A DNA stretch of 64,000 nt from Conchocele bisecta (Eukaryota; Mollusca; Bivalvia; Lucinida; Thyasiridae), in NCBI GenBank assembly GCA_029237695.1, contig CM055266.1, positions 110,501,370 through 110,565,369 of the forward strand, written 5' to 3'. Of this stretch, positions 42,725 through 54,219 are shown one piece after another; the stretch's first letter is position 1; every line of letters begins with the position of its first letter. The position numbers were made by a program, and so were the translations under genes. The notes under the pieces are model-generated. The model had not been told where the DNA came from, did no database searches, and saw only the letters and a program-made list of their open reading frames with translations.

Positions 42725-43245
42725 AGTATTTACCTTTTCAATGCAATATACAATAGCATAAAATACCCTGTATTGGATACAATGGATGATTTGCCATATT
42801 TTCTTCTTATTTTAAAGGAAAACACATGTGCTGACCAGGATATCATTTGAAGAAACGTAGCTATAAGCCACAACAATACGTTATACGTGATACATGTAAA
42901 TGCGCAATACAACACTATTATACACTGATATACGTGATATCCCACACAACCACCTGCATTAATCTTACCCAGCCTCAAGCTGCTTGATTTCAAGCAGACT
43001 AATATGGATGAAGGAGTTTTTTTTTAAAAATATATATTTTCATGGATTGTTTGGTATCAAATTAGAGCTCTGGAATGAAGTAATACAATGCAATTCAATA
43101 TTCAAGTACTTGGAAATACAATGTAAAGACATTGATAAATATTGGTAAGTAAAGATTATCACAGACTGTATTGTACATGTAGTAGCCTTTATACGAGATC
43201 ACGAGACTGTATTGTTACGTATTGTTAAAAAGAATTGTATCACTT
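42725..43245. other. No gene seen
   Basis: AT-rich spacer between the gypsy relic and the first tRNA-Arg-like block. Confidence 0.5.
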
Positions 43246-43600
43246 GTAATTATATGCATATTGGTTATAAGGATATAATTTATATGGTCACTGGTGGCCA
43301 TCTTGGCGGCCATCTTGGATATTTTCAATAGTTAAAGGATATCCGTTTGATATCCTCCTGATATGTGCTATATAATTTTTAAGTAGATCGAATCCAGTGA
43401 GAAATATACTTTTAAATTATGTGCAGAGTATACTCCACTGGCAATCTGACTAATATGTCAATATTTCTATATGATGCCAATTTTCGCATAACCACATGTT
43501 CTGCCTGTCTCAGTACATCGCTATCCGGACGCGTGGCCTAATGGATAACGCGTCTGGCTTCGAATCATAAGATTGCGAGTTCGAGTTTCGTCGTGTTATT
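43245..43600. repeat. tRNA-Arg block, copy 1
   Basis: The unit is TCACTTGTRATTATATGCAT, then GGCGGCCATCTTGGATATTT, GATCGAATCCAGTGAGA, and the tRNA-like sequence at its 3' end. Copies 2-4 are at 43700-44064, 44940-45215 and 46255-46658. Confidence 0.85.
43527..43599 (+). tRNA. tRNA-Arg(TCG)-like pseudogene 1
   Basis: GTGGCCTAATGGATAACGCG D arm, anticodon loop CTTCGAA (TCG), T loop TTCGAGT, then a ten-T run just after the 3' end, a good polymerase III terminator. The acceptor stem has lost about two pairs. It is the only one of the four that keeps T33. Confidence 0.75.
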
Positions 43601-43699
43601 TTTTTTTTATTCTGTTTTGACCGTTGACCACGTTACTGACCTCCAATTACAATAATAGCATTACAATAAAATTCCACACATTAAATATTGTTAAAAAAA

Positions 43700-44064
43700 G
43701 TTGTATAAGTTGTCATTATATGCATATTGGTTATAAGGATATAATTTATATGGTCACTGGGGCCATCTTGGCGGCCATCTTGGATATTTTCAATTGTTAA
43801 AGGATATCAGCTTGATATCCTCCTGATATGTGTTATATAATTTTTAATTAGATCGAATCCAGTGAGAAAACAACTTTTACATTCAGTGCAGGGTATACTC
43901 CTCTGGCGTCCTGAGTACTATGTCCATATTTCTATATGATAAGTTAAAAATGGACCACATGTAATAACGTACTGACGGTACATCGCAAACCGGCCGCGTG
44001 GCCTAATGAATAAGGCGTCTGACATCGAAAAAGAAGATTACGAGTTCGAGTCTCGTCGTGGTCA
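43700..44064. repeat. tRNA-Arg block, copy 2
   Basis: About 90% similar to copy 1 by eye over the non-tRNA part, including GTATACTCCTCTGGCGTCCT. It starts about 455 bp after copy 1. Confidence 0.8.
43992..44064 (+). pseudogene. tRNA-Arg(TCG)-like pseudogene 2
   Basis: Acceptor GGCCGCG and CGTGGTC and the T arm are good, but the anticodon loop reads CATCGAA (T33 changed to A) and the anticodon stem 3' side AAAGA no longer pairs. No T-run follows closely. Confidence 0.75.
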
Positions 44065-44159
44065 ATATCTTGTTTTATTCTGATTTGTTCATGAATATTA
44101 TCGAATTTTGGTCTCGTGCTATAATTTTATCACATATGAAACATTGCACTATGTTCATC

Positions 44160-44835
44160 TTTTAAATATACCCCCGTACCGGGTATTTATGAACACCAGG
44201 CAACAATGTGCAAACGTTATTGATGAACCCCAGGAAATAACGTATATAAGTTAATAACGGACCACAGGTAATAATGTACCGACGGTATTTAGGAACCAGG
44301 GAATTATGAACACCAGGCAATAACGTACCAAGGTTATTGATGATCCGCAGGGAATAACGTACCAACGTTAATAATGCACGTACAGACGGTATTTACGAAC
44401 CACAGGTAATAACGTACCAACGTTACGACGGTACTTATGAACCTCAGGCAATAACGTACCGAGGTTATTTATGAATCCCAGGGAATAACGTACCGAAGTT
44501 AATATTGGGCCCCAGAGATTTAAACGTACCGACGGTATTTATGAACCGGGGAATTATGAACACCAGACAACAACGTACCAAAGTTATTGATTAACCGTAC
44601 CGACGTTAATAATGAGCGTACCAACGTTACGGCTGTATGTATGATCCACAGGGAATAAAGTACCGATGGTATTTATGAACCAGAGAATAACGTACCGACG
44701 GTATTTATGAACCTCAGGCAATAACGAACCGACCGTATTTATGACTCAGTCAATAACGTACCGATGTTATTTATACATCCCCGGGAATAACGTACCGACG
44801 GTATTTAGGAACTCCAGGCAATAACAATCCGACGG
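44160..44835. repeat. ~34-bp minisatellite, array 1
   Basis: Tandem variants of AATAACGTACCGACGGTATT plus TATGAACCCCAGGC, about 20 units with much divergence. The core AACGTACCGACGTT is nearly self-complementary. Confidence 0.88.
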
Positions 44836-44939
44836 TATGTATCAACTCGCAACCTCGAATTTGACTGTAACCTCGTTACTGATCTCCAATACTGATATCA
44901 TAATTGGATTTCGCACACAAACTACCGTTGAAAAAATGT

Positions 44940-45215
44940 TGTATCACTTGTGATTATATGCATATTGATATGTATTATAGAGTTGTTAAGTAGATGCAAT
45001 CCAGTGAGAAAAAAACCCTTACGTTCAGTGCAGGGTATATTCCTTTGGAAACATGACTACTATGTCTATACTTCTCTATGTTGTCAATTTTCGCCTAACC
45101 ACATGCTCTGCCTGTCGCAGTACATCACAAACATCACTAACCGGCCGCGTAGCCTAATTGATAAGGCGTCTGACATCGAATCAGAAGATTGAGAGTTCGA
45201 GTCTCGTCGTGGTCA
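44940..45215. repeat. tRNA-Arg block, copy 3
   Basis: Same order as copies 1 and 2, with the CCATCTTGG segment deleted. Confidence 0.8.
45143..45215 (+). pseudogene. tRNA-Arg(TCG)-like pseudogene 3
   Basis: A nearly perfect cloverleaf except for loop CATCGAA, the same T33-to-A change as copy 2; the anticodon stem TCTGA/TCAGA is intact. Copies 2 and 3 therefore descend from one mutated founder. Confidence 0.78.
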
Positions 45216-45319
45216 ATATCTTGTTTTATTCTGATTTGTTCATGAATATTATCAAATATTGGTCTCGTGCTATACTTTTATAACATGTAAAACATCGCAC
45301 TATGTCCATCTTTGAAATC

Positions 45320-46150
45320 TACCCCCGTACTGGGTATTTATGAACCCCAGGCAACAATGTAACAATGCTATTTATGAACGCTAGGAAATAACGTATCGAA
45401 ATTAATAATGGACCACAGGCAATAACGCACCGACGGTATTTAGAAACCAGGGAATTATGAACACCATGCAATAACGTACCAACGTTATTGATGATCCGCA
45501 GGGAATGACGTACGTAAGTTAATAATGAACGTACCGACGGTATGTATGAACCCTAGGCAACAACGTACCGAGGTTATTTATGAATCCCAGGGAATAACGT
45601 ACCGAAGTTATACCGGGCACCAGGTAATAACGTACCGACGGTATTTATGAACCAGGGAATTATGAACAACAGACAACAACATAGCAAAGTTATTGATGAA
45701 CAGTAGGGAATAACGTACCGACGTTACTAATGAACGTACCGACGCTATTTATCAGCCGCAGGCAATAACGTACCAACGTTACGGCTGTATTTATGAACCC
45801 TACGGAATAACGTACCGATGGTATTTAAGAAACAGAGAATAACGTACATACGGTATTTATGAACCCCAGGCAATAACGAACCGGCGCTGTATTTATGATG
45901 GTAGGTAGTTATGAACCAGAGAATAACGTACATACGGTATTTATGACCCAGGCAATAACGTTCCTAGGTTATTTATGAATCCCAGGGAATAACGTACCGA
46001 TGTTAGTTATGAACCCCAAGTTATAACGTACAGACGTTATTTATGAACCCCAGGCAATAACTTACCGACGGTATTTATGAACTCCATGCAATAACGTACC
46101 GAGTGGCTGTATTTATGAACCCCATGTAATAAGTGCCGGCGGTATGTATT
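45320..46150. repeat. ~34-bp minisatellite, array 2
   Basis: About 24 units of the same minisatellite, following tRNA-Arg block 3 as array 1 follows block 2, so block plus array is itself a higher-order repeat of roughly 1.15 kb. Confidence 0.88.
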
Positions 46151-46254
46151 TACTCGCGACCTTGAACTTGATCGATGACATTGCTACTGACCTCCAATTA
46201 CAATCATAATATCAAAATTAGATTTCGCACGCTAAGCATAGTAGAACAAAATTG

Positions 46255-46658
46255 TATCAGTTGTGATTATATATGCATATTGGTTGGAAGGACAAGGAAT
46301 AACGTACCGAAGTTAATAATGAACCCAGCATTACCGACGGTATTTATGAACCCCAGGCAATAACGTACCAACGTTCTTTAAGAACCTCAGGCCATCTTGG
46401 ATATGTTCAATGATTAAAGGATATCAGCTTGATATCCTCCTGATATGTATTATCGAATTCTTAATTAGATCGAATCCAGTGAGAGAACAAATTGCATTCA
46501 GTGCAGGGTATACTCCTCTGACAACCTGACTAGTATATCCATATTTCTCTATGTTGTCAATTTTCGCATAACCACATGGTCTACCTGTCTCACTACATTG
46601 CTAACCGGCCGCGTGGCCTAATGGATAAGGCGTCTGAGTTCGAGTCTCGTCGTGGTCA
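46255..46658. repeat. tRNA-Arg block, copy 4, with minisatellite units inside
   Basis: TTGTGATTATATATGCATAT begins it; about 110 bp of minisatellite units (46285-46390) replace part of the body, then GGATATCAGCTTGATATCCT and the tRNA-like end. Confidence 0.75.
46607..46658 (+). pseudogene. tRNA-Arg-like pseudogene 4, anticodon arm lost
   Basis: GGCCGCGTGGCCTAATGGAT joins TCTGAGTTCGAGTCTCGTCG, so the anticodon loop and 3' stem are deleted. The acceptor and T arms remain. Confidence 0.78.
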
Positions 46659-46868
46659 ATATCTTATTATAATCTTATTTTATTCTGATTTGTTCTTAAA
46701 TATTATCGAATATTAGTCTCGTGCTATAATTGTATCACATGTAGAACATTGCACTGTGCTCATCTATCTCCATGTTGTTACTTTATTCATAACCACAGGG
46801 TCCGCCTATGTCAGTATGTCGCTTTGCGGTAGTTGAGAACAGTAATTCTTCAAACCTACTCCCGTACC

Positions 46869-47198
46869 GTTCATTTATGAACCAAGGGCGGATTCAGGGG
46901 GGGGGGGGGGGGGGCGGACCCGTCGCGCGCGCCCCCACCCCCTCCCTAAAATTCGCCGAGTAAAGATTTTTTACAAGTTACAAGGCACGTTTCTACGTTC
47001 GCGTTGTGAATTTATTGTTTATTGGGTTTTTTTTGCTCAAAAATGCGCCAGAACGCAGGAAATGCGATGTAGATTTCAAAATATTTCCGGGGGGGGGGGG
47101 AATGCCCCCGGACCCCCCTATCGCGTTCGATAATATAGTCAAGTATTGCAAAATAGTTACGCCCCGGGGCCTAACCCGAAATCCTGGATCCGCGTCTG
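46869..47198. mobile_element. FB-11 element inside the minisatellite
   Basis: AAGGGCGGATTCAGGGGGG to CCTGGATCCGCGTCTG with a long poly-G (about 18 G). It splits a minisatellite unit between TTTATGAACC and TGAACCCCAG. Confidence 0.85.
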
Positions 47199-47935
47199 TG
47201 AACCCCAGACAACAAGTACCAACGTCATTTATGAATCCATGGAATAACGTACCGAAGTTAATAATGCACCCAGGAAATAACGTACCGATGGCATTTATGA
47301 ACCCCATGGAATAACGTACCAACGTTCTTTATGAGCCCTAGGGAATAACGTACCGACTTTCTGTATGCCGACGTTCTGCATGAACCCCAGGGAATATCCT
47401 ACCGACGTTCTGTAAGCCGACGTTCTGTATGAACCCCAGGGAATAACGTACCGACTTTCTGTATGCCGACGTTCTGTTTGTTTGTTTGTTTGTTTGTTTA
47501 TTAGTGTTTAACGGCCTATCAACAGCTAAGGTCATTTAAGGCCGGGCAAACGGGTTCGATCCCATTTTAACCTGCTGCATTGGGGGGAAAATTCCAAAAT
47601 CAGAACGGAATATTTACATCGAGAAAAACTATATTCAGCCCTGAAATTAGAATAACCTGACCTGGTGCCAGGTCCATACTACACCAAAGTCACTTGGCCC
47701 CTTCCCCTACAATAGGATTACGAATAATCGTAATACTCACATAAGGGGTATAACCAGATTCAACTGTCACATACAAAAGACGTATGTGAGGGCCAAACGA
47801 GGTCTCCAGTCGGGATTTCGATAAGGATGAACCCCGATCGTTAAATTACCCATCACATGCTCCCACCTGCCACCCACGTCGACGTTCTGTATGAACCCCA
47901 GGGAATAACGTACCAACGTTCTTTATGAACCCCTT
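47195..47935. repeat. ~34-bp minisatellite, array 3, with SINE-B insert
   Basis: Further units, including a run with GCCGACGTTCTGTATG variants at 47345-47476. SINE-B interrupts it at 47477-47879. Confidence 0.85.
47477..47879 (-). mobile_element. SINE-B copy in minisatellite
   Basis: 403 bp with (TTTG)6 at left. The 10-bp repeat CGACGTTCTG flanks it at 47467-47476 and 47880-47889. Very similar to the copy at 24790. Confidence 0.9.
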
Positions 47936-48338
47936 TATGAATTCCTCGGCGTGTCTTGGAATTCCTGACCTTGCACAATAAACTTGATGCCAAATGACAC
48001 GAGCCTGGTATTTTCTATATAGACGATACACATAATATTTCCATTTCTATTTCTATTGGTAATAATAGGCTCGTATCGGAAAAGGGTAAATTTACACGTG
48101 ATTAAATTACTATAGTAATATACATATGTGTAGTTTGATGAACCAACGTAATCAAGTATTGACAATGAAAATCAGGCTTTTCGTGTTCATTTCGAAGCAC
48201 AAAACGTTACTTGATAAAGTTTATACGGCTCAGCACGGAAACAGTAAGAATTCCTCGGCGAGCCGAGGTATACCTACACGTTTCCGAGCTGAGTCTGATA
48301 TGGAATATTATCTAACTATATATTTATGAGGTGTGTAC

Positions 48339-48470
48339 CGGTGTTGAGAACGACTCGCCGGTCATGGCGACGAGTTTCAGGGAGCCCACCCTCAGGCTCA
48401 TGATCGAGTACATGAGCCCGGTGCTGACCCACATTTCGTCCATGTTCGCCAGTCCAGCACCGTCCAGCAC
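48339..48470 (-). CDS. Exon of unidentified beta-sandwich repeat protein
   Basis: 132 bp, phase 0 to phase 0. Acceptor CGTATTTCAG/GTG and candidate donor CCG/GTACAC (an alternative donor GTGGGC lies upstream). It reads VLDGAGLANMDEMWVSTGL and MYSIMSLRVGSL, the form seen at the end of extracellular repeat modules of the (V-x-Y-x-S-x-G) type. Joined to the exon at 50339 it continues a strand LYVK-VLDGAG. GC content is clearly above the surroundings. Function is unknown. Confidence 0.72.
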
Positions 48471-48895
48471 CTGAAATACGATGCCGAATTGTGAAAGACT
48501 CCAATGAAAAGTAGTCCGGTATACAAAAAGTAATCAGGATGTTTGGAGTATATATCACACACGATTAACCCGAATGTTCGGTATGTATGCAAGGTTTTTC
48601 GCTATGCCTTACATGCAGAAAATGTGCGTTACACACACGTTGCTTGCAAAATCTGATCCATTGCTGCCCAAACATACATGAGAAACATGTTTGTGTAAAC
48701 ACAGTTTCCGTGGCCAGATCCAATGCAGATATATTTGCCGGTCACGGAAAAGTAGGTTCCACAGCATCCATACGAACAGTGAAAGTAGAAGAAATTTGAC
48801 ATATTTGGAGAATTCGGTTATGTTATATAGTGAAACTACCCGGTGTTTTCTGACATTGTTGCCCATGAACATCGTACATATGTTGGCAATACCCA

Positions 48896-49322
48896 GGCGC
48901 GGATCCAGGATTTCGGGTTAGGGGGGGGGGCGTAACTATTTTGCAATACTGGACTATATTATCGAACGAGCTAGGCTCTTTCGATAATATAGTCAAGTAT
49001 TTCAAAATAGTCGAGATAGCGCTAGGGGGGTCCGGAGGCATTCCCACCCGGAATATTTTGCAAATCTACATCGCATTTCCTGCGTTCTGGCGCATTTTGG
49101 AACAAAAATATTGACACTGTCACAGTATGTTTAGACATGATTTTTGATTGAAAACGTTTACATTTTGAAACAATAAGACAACGACCGAAAAATGCATTGA
49201 ATACATGGCACTTGGCATGAAACGTGCCTTGTAACTTATAAACAATATTTAATCGGCGGGCGAATTTTAGGGGGGGGGGGGGCGGCGCCGGCCCCCCCTC
49301 CCTCCCCCTGAATCCGCCCATG
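48896..49322. mobile_element. FB-11 element
   Basis: AGGCGCGGATCCAGGATTTC to CCCCCTGAATCCGCCCATGA, with the hairpin and the two G/C tracts. Confidence 0.85.
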
Positions 49323-49407
49323 ATACCAATCAAGGAATGTTAGGATGTTAGGCTGTTTGATTTTAAGCACAATATGCAATTTTACCCCGTCAACACAGTG
49401 CGTATGT

Positions 49408-49702
49408 GCCGTGAAACTCGGTGCCGTGAAACATTTTTGATATCATGTCAATACGACCTAATCACTGCGCATGAATATGTGCGGTAGCTGGGGTTACTTT
49501 CATTGCAGTTTAAAGCTATGTGTAGGTGTTGTTGACGGGATGGATAAATAGAATAGTAGGTTAGTGCCGTGAATGGGAAAACATATCTGGCGCTGCACGG
49601 AAACGGGATGTGCTCGGCAGAGCCTCGCCCATCCCGTTTCCTAAGCCTTGCTAGATATGTTTTCCCATTCACGACACTTACCTAATATTCTCTATGTTTT
49701 GA
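49408..49702. mobile_element. FB-4 foldback element
   Basis: GTGCCGTGAAACTCGGTGCC and TAGGTTAGTGCCGTGAATGG to GACACTTACCTAATATTCTC. Arms ATCTGGCGCTGCACGGAAAC / GTTTCCTAAGCCTTGCTAGAT. Confidence 0.82.
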
Positions 49703-49763
49703 AATAAAGATATTTGCAAATATTGGCAAGATTAGCGCAGGCGTTGGTGCAGTAGACCACGTG

Positions 49764-50117
49764 CTAATAATTCCAGCACAACAATATTTACACAATTCCC
49801 TAACATTTGATTGGCCCGTAGCAAGTCTCTGTCCAAAATTGATATCCCAGTAAACTCCCATCGCAGAACTACTTTCCGTAACCGTGAGGCGCAGTTAAAA
49901 TAATTCTTAAGAAAACGGAAAATAAACACATTTTCTTGATGAATTTATTTCAAATGCTGGAATTATAAGGAATGAATGGCCTTTTTGTGGAATTTATCGG
50001 GGATATAAACTTGGAAAAGTCGACTTTTCCAAGGCCTTCGGCCTCGTCCAGTATTCCCGCGACTTTTCCAAGTTTATACCCCGATAAATTCCACAAAAAG
50101 GCCATTCATTCCTATAT
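49764..50117. mobile_element. FB-3 element
   Basis: As 34379-34926 but lacking the second inner repeat. The core loop is AGTCGACTTTTCCAAGGCCT. Confidence 0.82.
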
Positions 50118-50338
50118 TATTCCTGTACAGTCCCCATGGTGTCCGGATTAGAGATGTTCCATTGTAAATCAGGCATATGACCATTCTGAGAATACTTATG
50201 TCTCTTGCAATCATGAACGTGCATTATTATCTGAGATGCGTTACCAAGAAACCTCTCACAATGAGATCACATACATTGTGTGGTGTCCGGTTTAGAGAGG
50301 CTCCACTGTATATACAGACTGTGCATATTGTAAAATAC

Positions 50339-50450
50339 CTTAACGTATAGTGCCCGAGTGGCCTTGTCCTCTACAACGTCGTTCACCATCCCGTGGTTAC
50401 ACAATGAACCCACGTCCAACACCGCCTTGTCCATAAACGAGTTGCTGAAA
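50339..50450 (-). CDS. Exon of unidentified beta-sandwich repeat protein
   Basis: 112 bp. Acceptor AATCAG at 50451 (a second AG lies 6 bp inside) and donor AAG/GTATTT. It reads FSNSFMDKAVLDVGSLCNHG and ends VEDKATRALYVK. The LDVGSLCNHG segment resembles the L-D-x-G-T-V-x-N-x-G turn of repeated extracellular modules. It ends in phase 0, matching the exon at 48339. Confidence 0.72.
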
Positions 50451-51002
50451 CTGATTAAATAATAATGATAATATTACTAATAATAATAATAATAATAATC
50501 GATGTTTCCGATAAAGAACAGACACACTCATTGCATATAAATGACAACAAACGATACATATTAAGCACGCAGGTGTTTCGCAGGTTTCTCAGGTGTCCGG
50601 TTTAGAGAGGTTTCCCTGTACTTATAATGATTTATAATGTTCATAAATACAACGCACACACTCATGTCTATGTAACAATAATGTCACTAATAGGAGTAAC
50701 AACATACAGCAGCCAGCATATCACGCCCGCCGAGGTATTTGATGGTCAAACAACGCAGATTTTACCCAATTTCAGAGTAACTTGACCCTGACTCTGGCTG
50801 GGCATGGGGGCCGCATGACTGGGCTATATAATGAACATATAGATGGTGATAAAAAGGTATGTGAAGTCTCAAGTCACTGAGTGTTGTGGAGATATTTGTA
50901 GTTAAACACAAATGCGGACGCACGTACAAGGACACACGGACAGACGTCAATAGCGCCGACAATGTCACGCTCACAGCAAGCGGGTGTGACACAAACCTCC
51001 TT

Positions 51003-52028
51003 ACTGTCTGTTTCACGAAACCTGCCCAAATTGTACGGCCCTATCAATAATGCATAAACATTATTTTTTTCGATAATATAAAATTGTTTCGAAATTTATG
51101 AATGAAATTTGGTAAAATGTTGATTTTATTACGAAAAATTAGTTCTCTATGGGAATTTAACATGAGGTGGAGAACCTGGAGGAGGCGTCGAAAAACGAAA
51201 AAAAAAGGAAATTGATTCTGAAATCTAGCTAGATAGCTTGGAAATGATCTAACTAAGAAAACAAAAGTTACATTTTGAAAATCGGTCTACTATTTCTGAA
51301 ATTAGAAAAAAATTCCCCATGTTAAAGGTACATACCCACTCAGTAGGCACAACATGTTCTTTATATCAGAGACATCATCTGATCCATTTTCTGGCAAAAT
51401 AAACATTCATTTACCATTACCCCATGTATTAATTGGCATTATTATACATTTTATATCACACGTAAATTTCCACACTGATATCAGGGGCGATAACCGTGTT
51501 TCCTTAACATGTTAACGGACATTGCTATTTATTATATGTATTTATTTGTTGATGCTCAATGATCATACTTTATAATCTGTCGAAAATATTATTTTTTCAG
51601 GTGACGCATTTAATTAGTATAAATAATTAAAAAAATTCGTGCCTCATTTGCATGTGAAAATAGCCTGATACCACCGCGCGTCACTATCAGCAAAATAAAT
51701 ATTACTAAATGATTATATCTGTATAGCGGGCACACGTAACGTTTAGAACTCGTGGAATAGTGACACACTTATACACTTATTTAATTACTATAAAGAACAG
51801 TTTGTGCCTACTGAGTGGGCATGTACTTTTAAATCCCCATATACATCTTCTCTCTGACATGTGGACATTGTTTTTTCGCAATAAAATCAATATTGAACCA
51901 AATTTCACGAAATAAAAAGTGAGCTCACTTTTAAATTTTGCTATAATTTAATATTATAGAAAAACAAAGATTTTTTTTTATTATTTATATGGACGTAAAC
52001 TTTGGGCAGGTTTCGTGAAACAGACAGT
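51003..52028. mobile_element. MITE-8 with MITE-9 nested inside
   Basis: Ends ACTGTCTGTTTCACGAAACC and GGTTTCGTGAAACAGACAGT (the right strand reads CAGGTTTCGTGAAACAGACA). It contains AGCTAGATAGCTTGGAAATG. The MITE-9 insertion sits at a TTAA in CCATGTTAAATC. Confidence 0.88.
51326..51828. mobile_element. MITE-9 (TTAA-flanked) element
   Basis: 503 bp, between TTAA at 51322-51325 and 51829-51832. Terminal repeats AGGTACATACCCACTCAGTA and TACTGAGTGGGCATGTACTT. The empty site CCATGTTAAATC is visible in the MITE-8 copy at 52905. The TTAA target is the hallmark of piggyBac-type transposition. Confidence 0.9.
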
Positions 52029-52094
52029 TGTACACTGTATTCTCAAACTTGCTTCCAAACATGCAAAAATAAAGATGAATTAGAGGTGTACCGC

Positions 52095-52297
52095 TTTGAG
52101 CTGACGCGTTACCATGCCTCATTTGCGTATGAAAATATCATGATTCCAACGCGCGTCACTATCAAATGATTATATCTGTACAGCGGTCAGTCGTATTATT
52201 TAGAACAGGTGGAATAGTTACACCATTATACACTTTATTTATTTCCTGTAAAGAATAGTTTGTGCCCACTGAGTGGGCATGTACCTTTACAAACGGT
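52095..52297. mobile_element. MITE-9 right portion
   Basis: CCTCATTTGCGTATGAAAAT to GCCCACTGAGTGGGCATGTA. The left terminus is missing. Confidence 0.75.
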
Positions 52298-52621
52298 ATT
52301 CCTTCATCATTGCGTTAATACAATATTTTTTCTCTATTTCTCTACGGTATGTCCATATAGCTAAGAATTATATTGATCTGAAGCACAGGTGTTCAGACCT
52401 ATTTCGCAATGTACATAGCTACCACAGTGCTATATGGCTGTTTGGTTAAATGTGCAAGGTGTCAATAATCTCGGCTACGGGTTCGTTCGTCCTAATGACA
52501 GTTCGTGTCAGTGACGATTCGACAGGGAACCAATAAGTTCCAAGACGCAACCACAGGTATCGGAAAAACGTCACATGACAATGCCAAGTAAATTGGAATA
52601 TACAATGAGATACTATTATAC

Positions 52622-52760
52622 AGTTATTTCATGATCATTCGGGGAAAAGTCAAAACCATTGCTCCTCGGCAGTCGGCCTCTGTAAGATAGTGCCTCGGGT
52701 CGTCTACAGCACCGAGGGGCAATATGTTTTGACTGTTCCCCGAATGATCATGAAGTAACT
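52622..52760. repeat. 139-bp palindrome
   Basis: Arms AGTTATTTCATGATCATTCG / CGAATGATCATGAAGTAACT with GGGGAAAAGTCAAAACC / GGTTTTGACTGTTCCCC-type inner arms. The loop region carries GTCGGCCTCTGTAAGATAGT. Confidence 0.85.
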
Positions 52761-52904
52761 ACGGGCCAATGAAGTATGGAAAACAATGAACGTGAATTCG
52801 GGGTGGGGCGCATCGACTGACCGATATTAATTACATGGAATTTAATGACGTAATCTTCGACATGATTTTTAGGGCTGAAAATAGTTATGCATATTCCACA
52901 GACC

Positions 52905-53339
52905 CGAAACCTGCCCAAATTGTACGGCCATATAAACAATGCAAAAAAGATAAATGAGTTCTCTATGGAAATTTAACATGGGGAAAAAAGAGGCGGAGAA
53001 CCTGGAGGAGGAGTCGAAAAACGAAAAATGTTGGAAATTGATTCCGAAATCTAGCTAGATAGCTTGGAAATGATGTAACTAAGAAAGTGAAATTTTGAAA
53101 ATCGACCCAGTATTTTAGAAATTCAAAATAAGTCCCCATGTTAAATCACCATAGACTGTGAAGATGTCTATGGGGATTTAACATGGGGATATTTATTTTT
53201 TGCAATAAAATCAATATTTGACAAAATTTCACGAATTAAACAGAAGGCTCATTCTTAAATCTTTCTTTAGTTTAAAATTATCGAATAAATATTGTTTTTG
53301 AATTGTTTATAATTTGGGCAGCTTTCGTGAAACAGACAG
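52905..53339. mobile_element. MITE-8 element
   Basis: CGAAACCTGCCCAAATTGTA to CTTTCGTGAAACAGACAGT; the left terminal ~12 bp is altered (CACAGACCCGAAACC). It has a central short dyad CCATAGACTGTGAAGATGTC. Confidence 0.82.
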
Positions 53340-53411
53340 TAGTTCTCAAACACGTCCAACTCCAATGAATTAGTCAAAACTATGTAATATCAACTGATAT
53401 AGAGAGTTGGG

Positions 53412-53484
53412 TCTGGAAAAGTCGCGGGAATACTGGACGAGGCCTTCCGGCCTTCGTCCAGTATTCCCGCGACTTTTCCAAGTT
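53412..53484. repeat. FB-3 core hairpin alone
   Basis: TGGAAAAGTCGCGGGAATAC and its mirror GTATTCCCGCGACTTTTCCA around GAGGCCTTCCGGCCTTC. The outer FB-3 arms are absent. Confidence 0.9.
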
Positions 53485-54044
53485 CATAACTATACAAATC
53501 AAACTATTATCCGACTACATATGAATGCAACAAACTGACTGTAATGGCAGTTTCCGTGGCCGCATACAGGAAACAGTAAACTTATGAATAATATTGACGG
53601 TAAACCAGTCCTGGTACCGCTTAGCAACAAGGAGTAAATTCTCAGGACAACGGCATTGATTGTTATTATTATGCCAGAGCGATAAATAAAATAGATGCTA
53701 CAGGAAAGGTATGTCTGTGCCAAACATTTTATTATATTATTTGCATGCTCTACACATGCAAGTAAAATTTTTCTGTATGCGACTTGATGTGGGGGTGAGA
53801 TGGAGATTTCGAAAGTGAAAGTAGACGGTTCCGTCAAAAAAGGGGAAATAACTCATGAAAATCAACCCGCATGACCCCGTGTTTGGCATGGATCTAGATC
53901 CGGCTTAGGTCACTGACTCCAGGAACGAAAGTAACAAAATTGATTTTGTCGCAGGTAGTTTGTGATTGTCATGTTTGTGTGAATATGGGTCTATGGGAAA
54001 TCAATTGGTTGTCCGTTTCCTACAGTAACACGATGTCCGCCGTG

Positions 54045-54218
54045 GCAAACCTAGCTGTGTATACACGGTAGGGTCGGCGCCAGTGTTAACTCCCAGGGCC
54101 ACGGTGTGTGTACTGGACAGTGTGGCGGCCGGGTGGCCAGACATGGGCGACAGCATGGCGGACACGGTGATCACGTTGGAGCCCGCCGTCCCGTGGTAGT
54201 TCATGTTCGTGACGTAAC
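54045..54218 (-). CDS. Probable exon of beta-sandwich repeat protein, start abutting FB-10
   Basis: A GC-rich open stretch reading VTNMNYHGTAGSNVITVSAM and SSTHTVALGVNTGADPT. It looks like another strand-rich segment of the same protein as the 50339 and 48339 exons. The candidate acceptor is TAG/GTTACG, whose A belongs to the FB-10 terminus. The donor is unclear (ACC/GTGTAT, CTAG/GTTTGC). The implied start phase differs from the phase-0 neighbours, so the exon may be truncated. No function assigned. Confidence 0.55.
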
Positions 54219-54219
54219 C

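Noticed and set aside
43992..45215. Functional tRNA-Arg gene cluster
   Set aside because: T33 is lost in two copies, one lacks the anticodon arm, and the remaining one has a weak acceptor; they travel with a repeat block.
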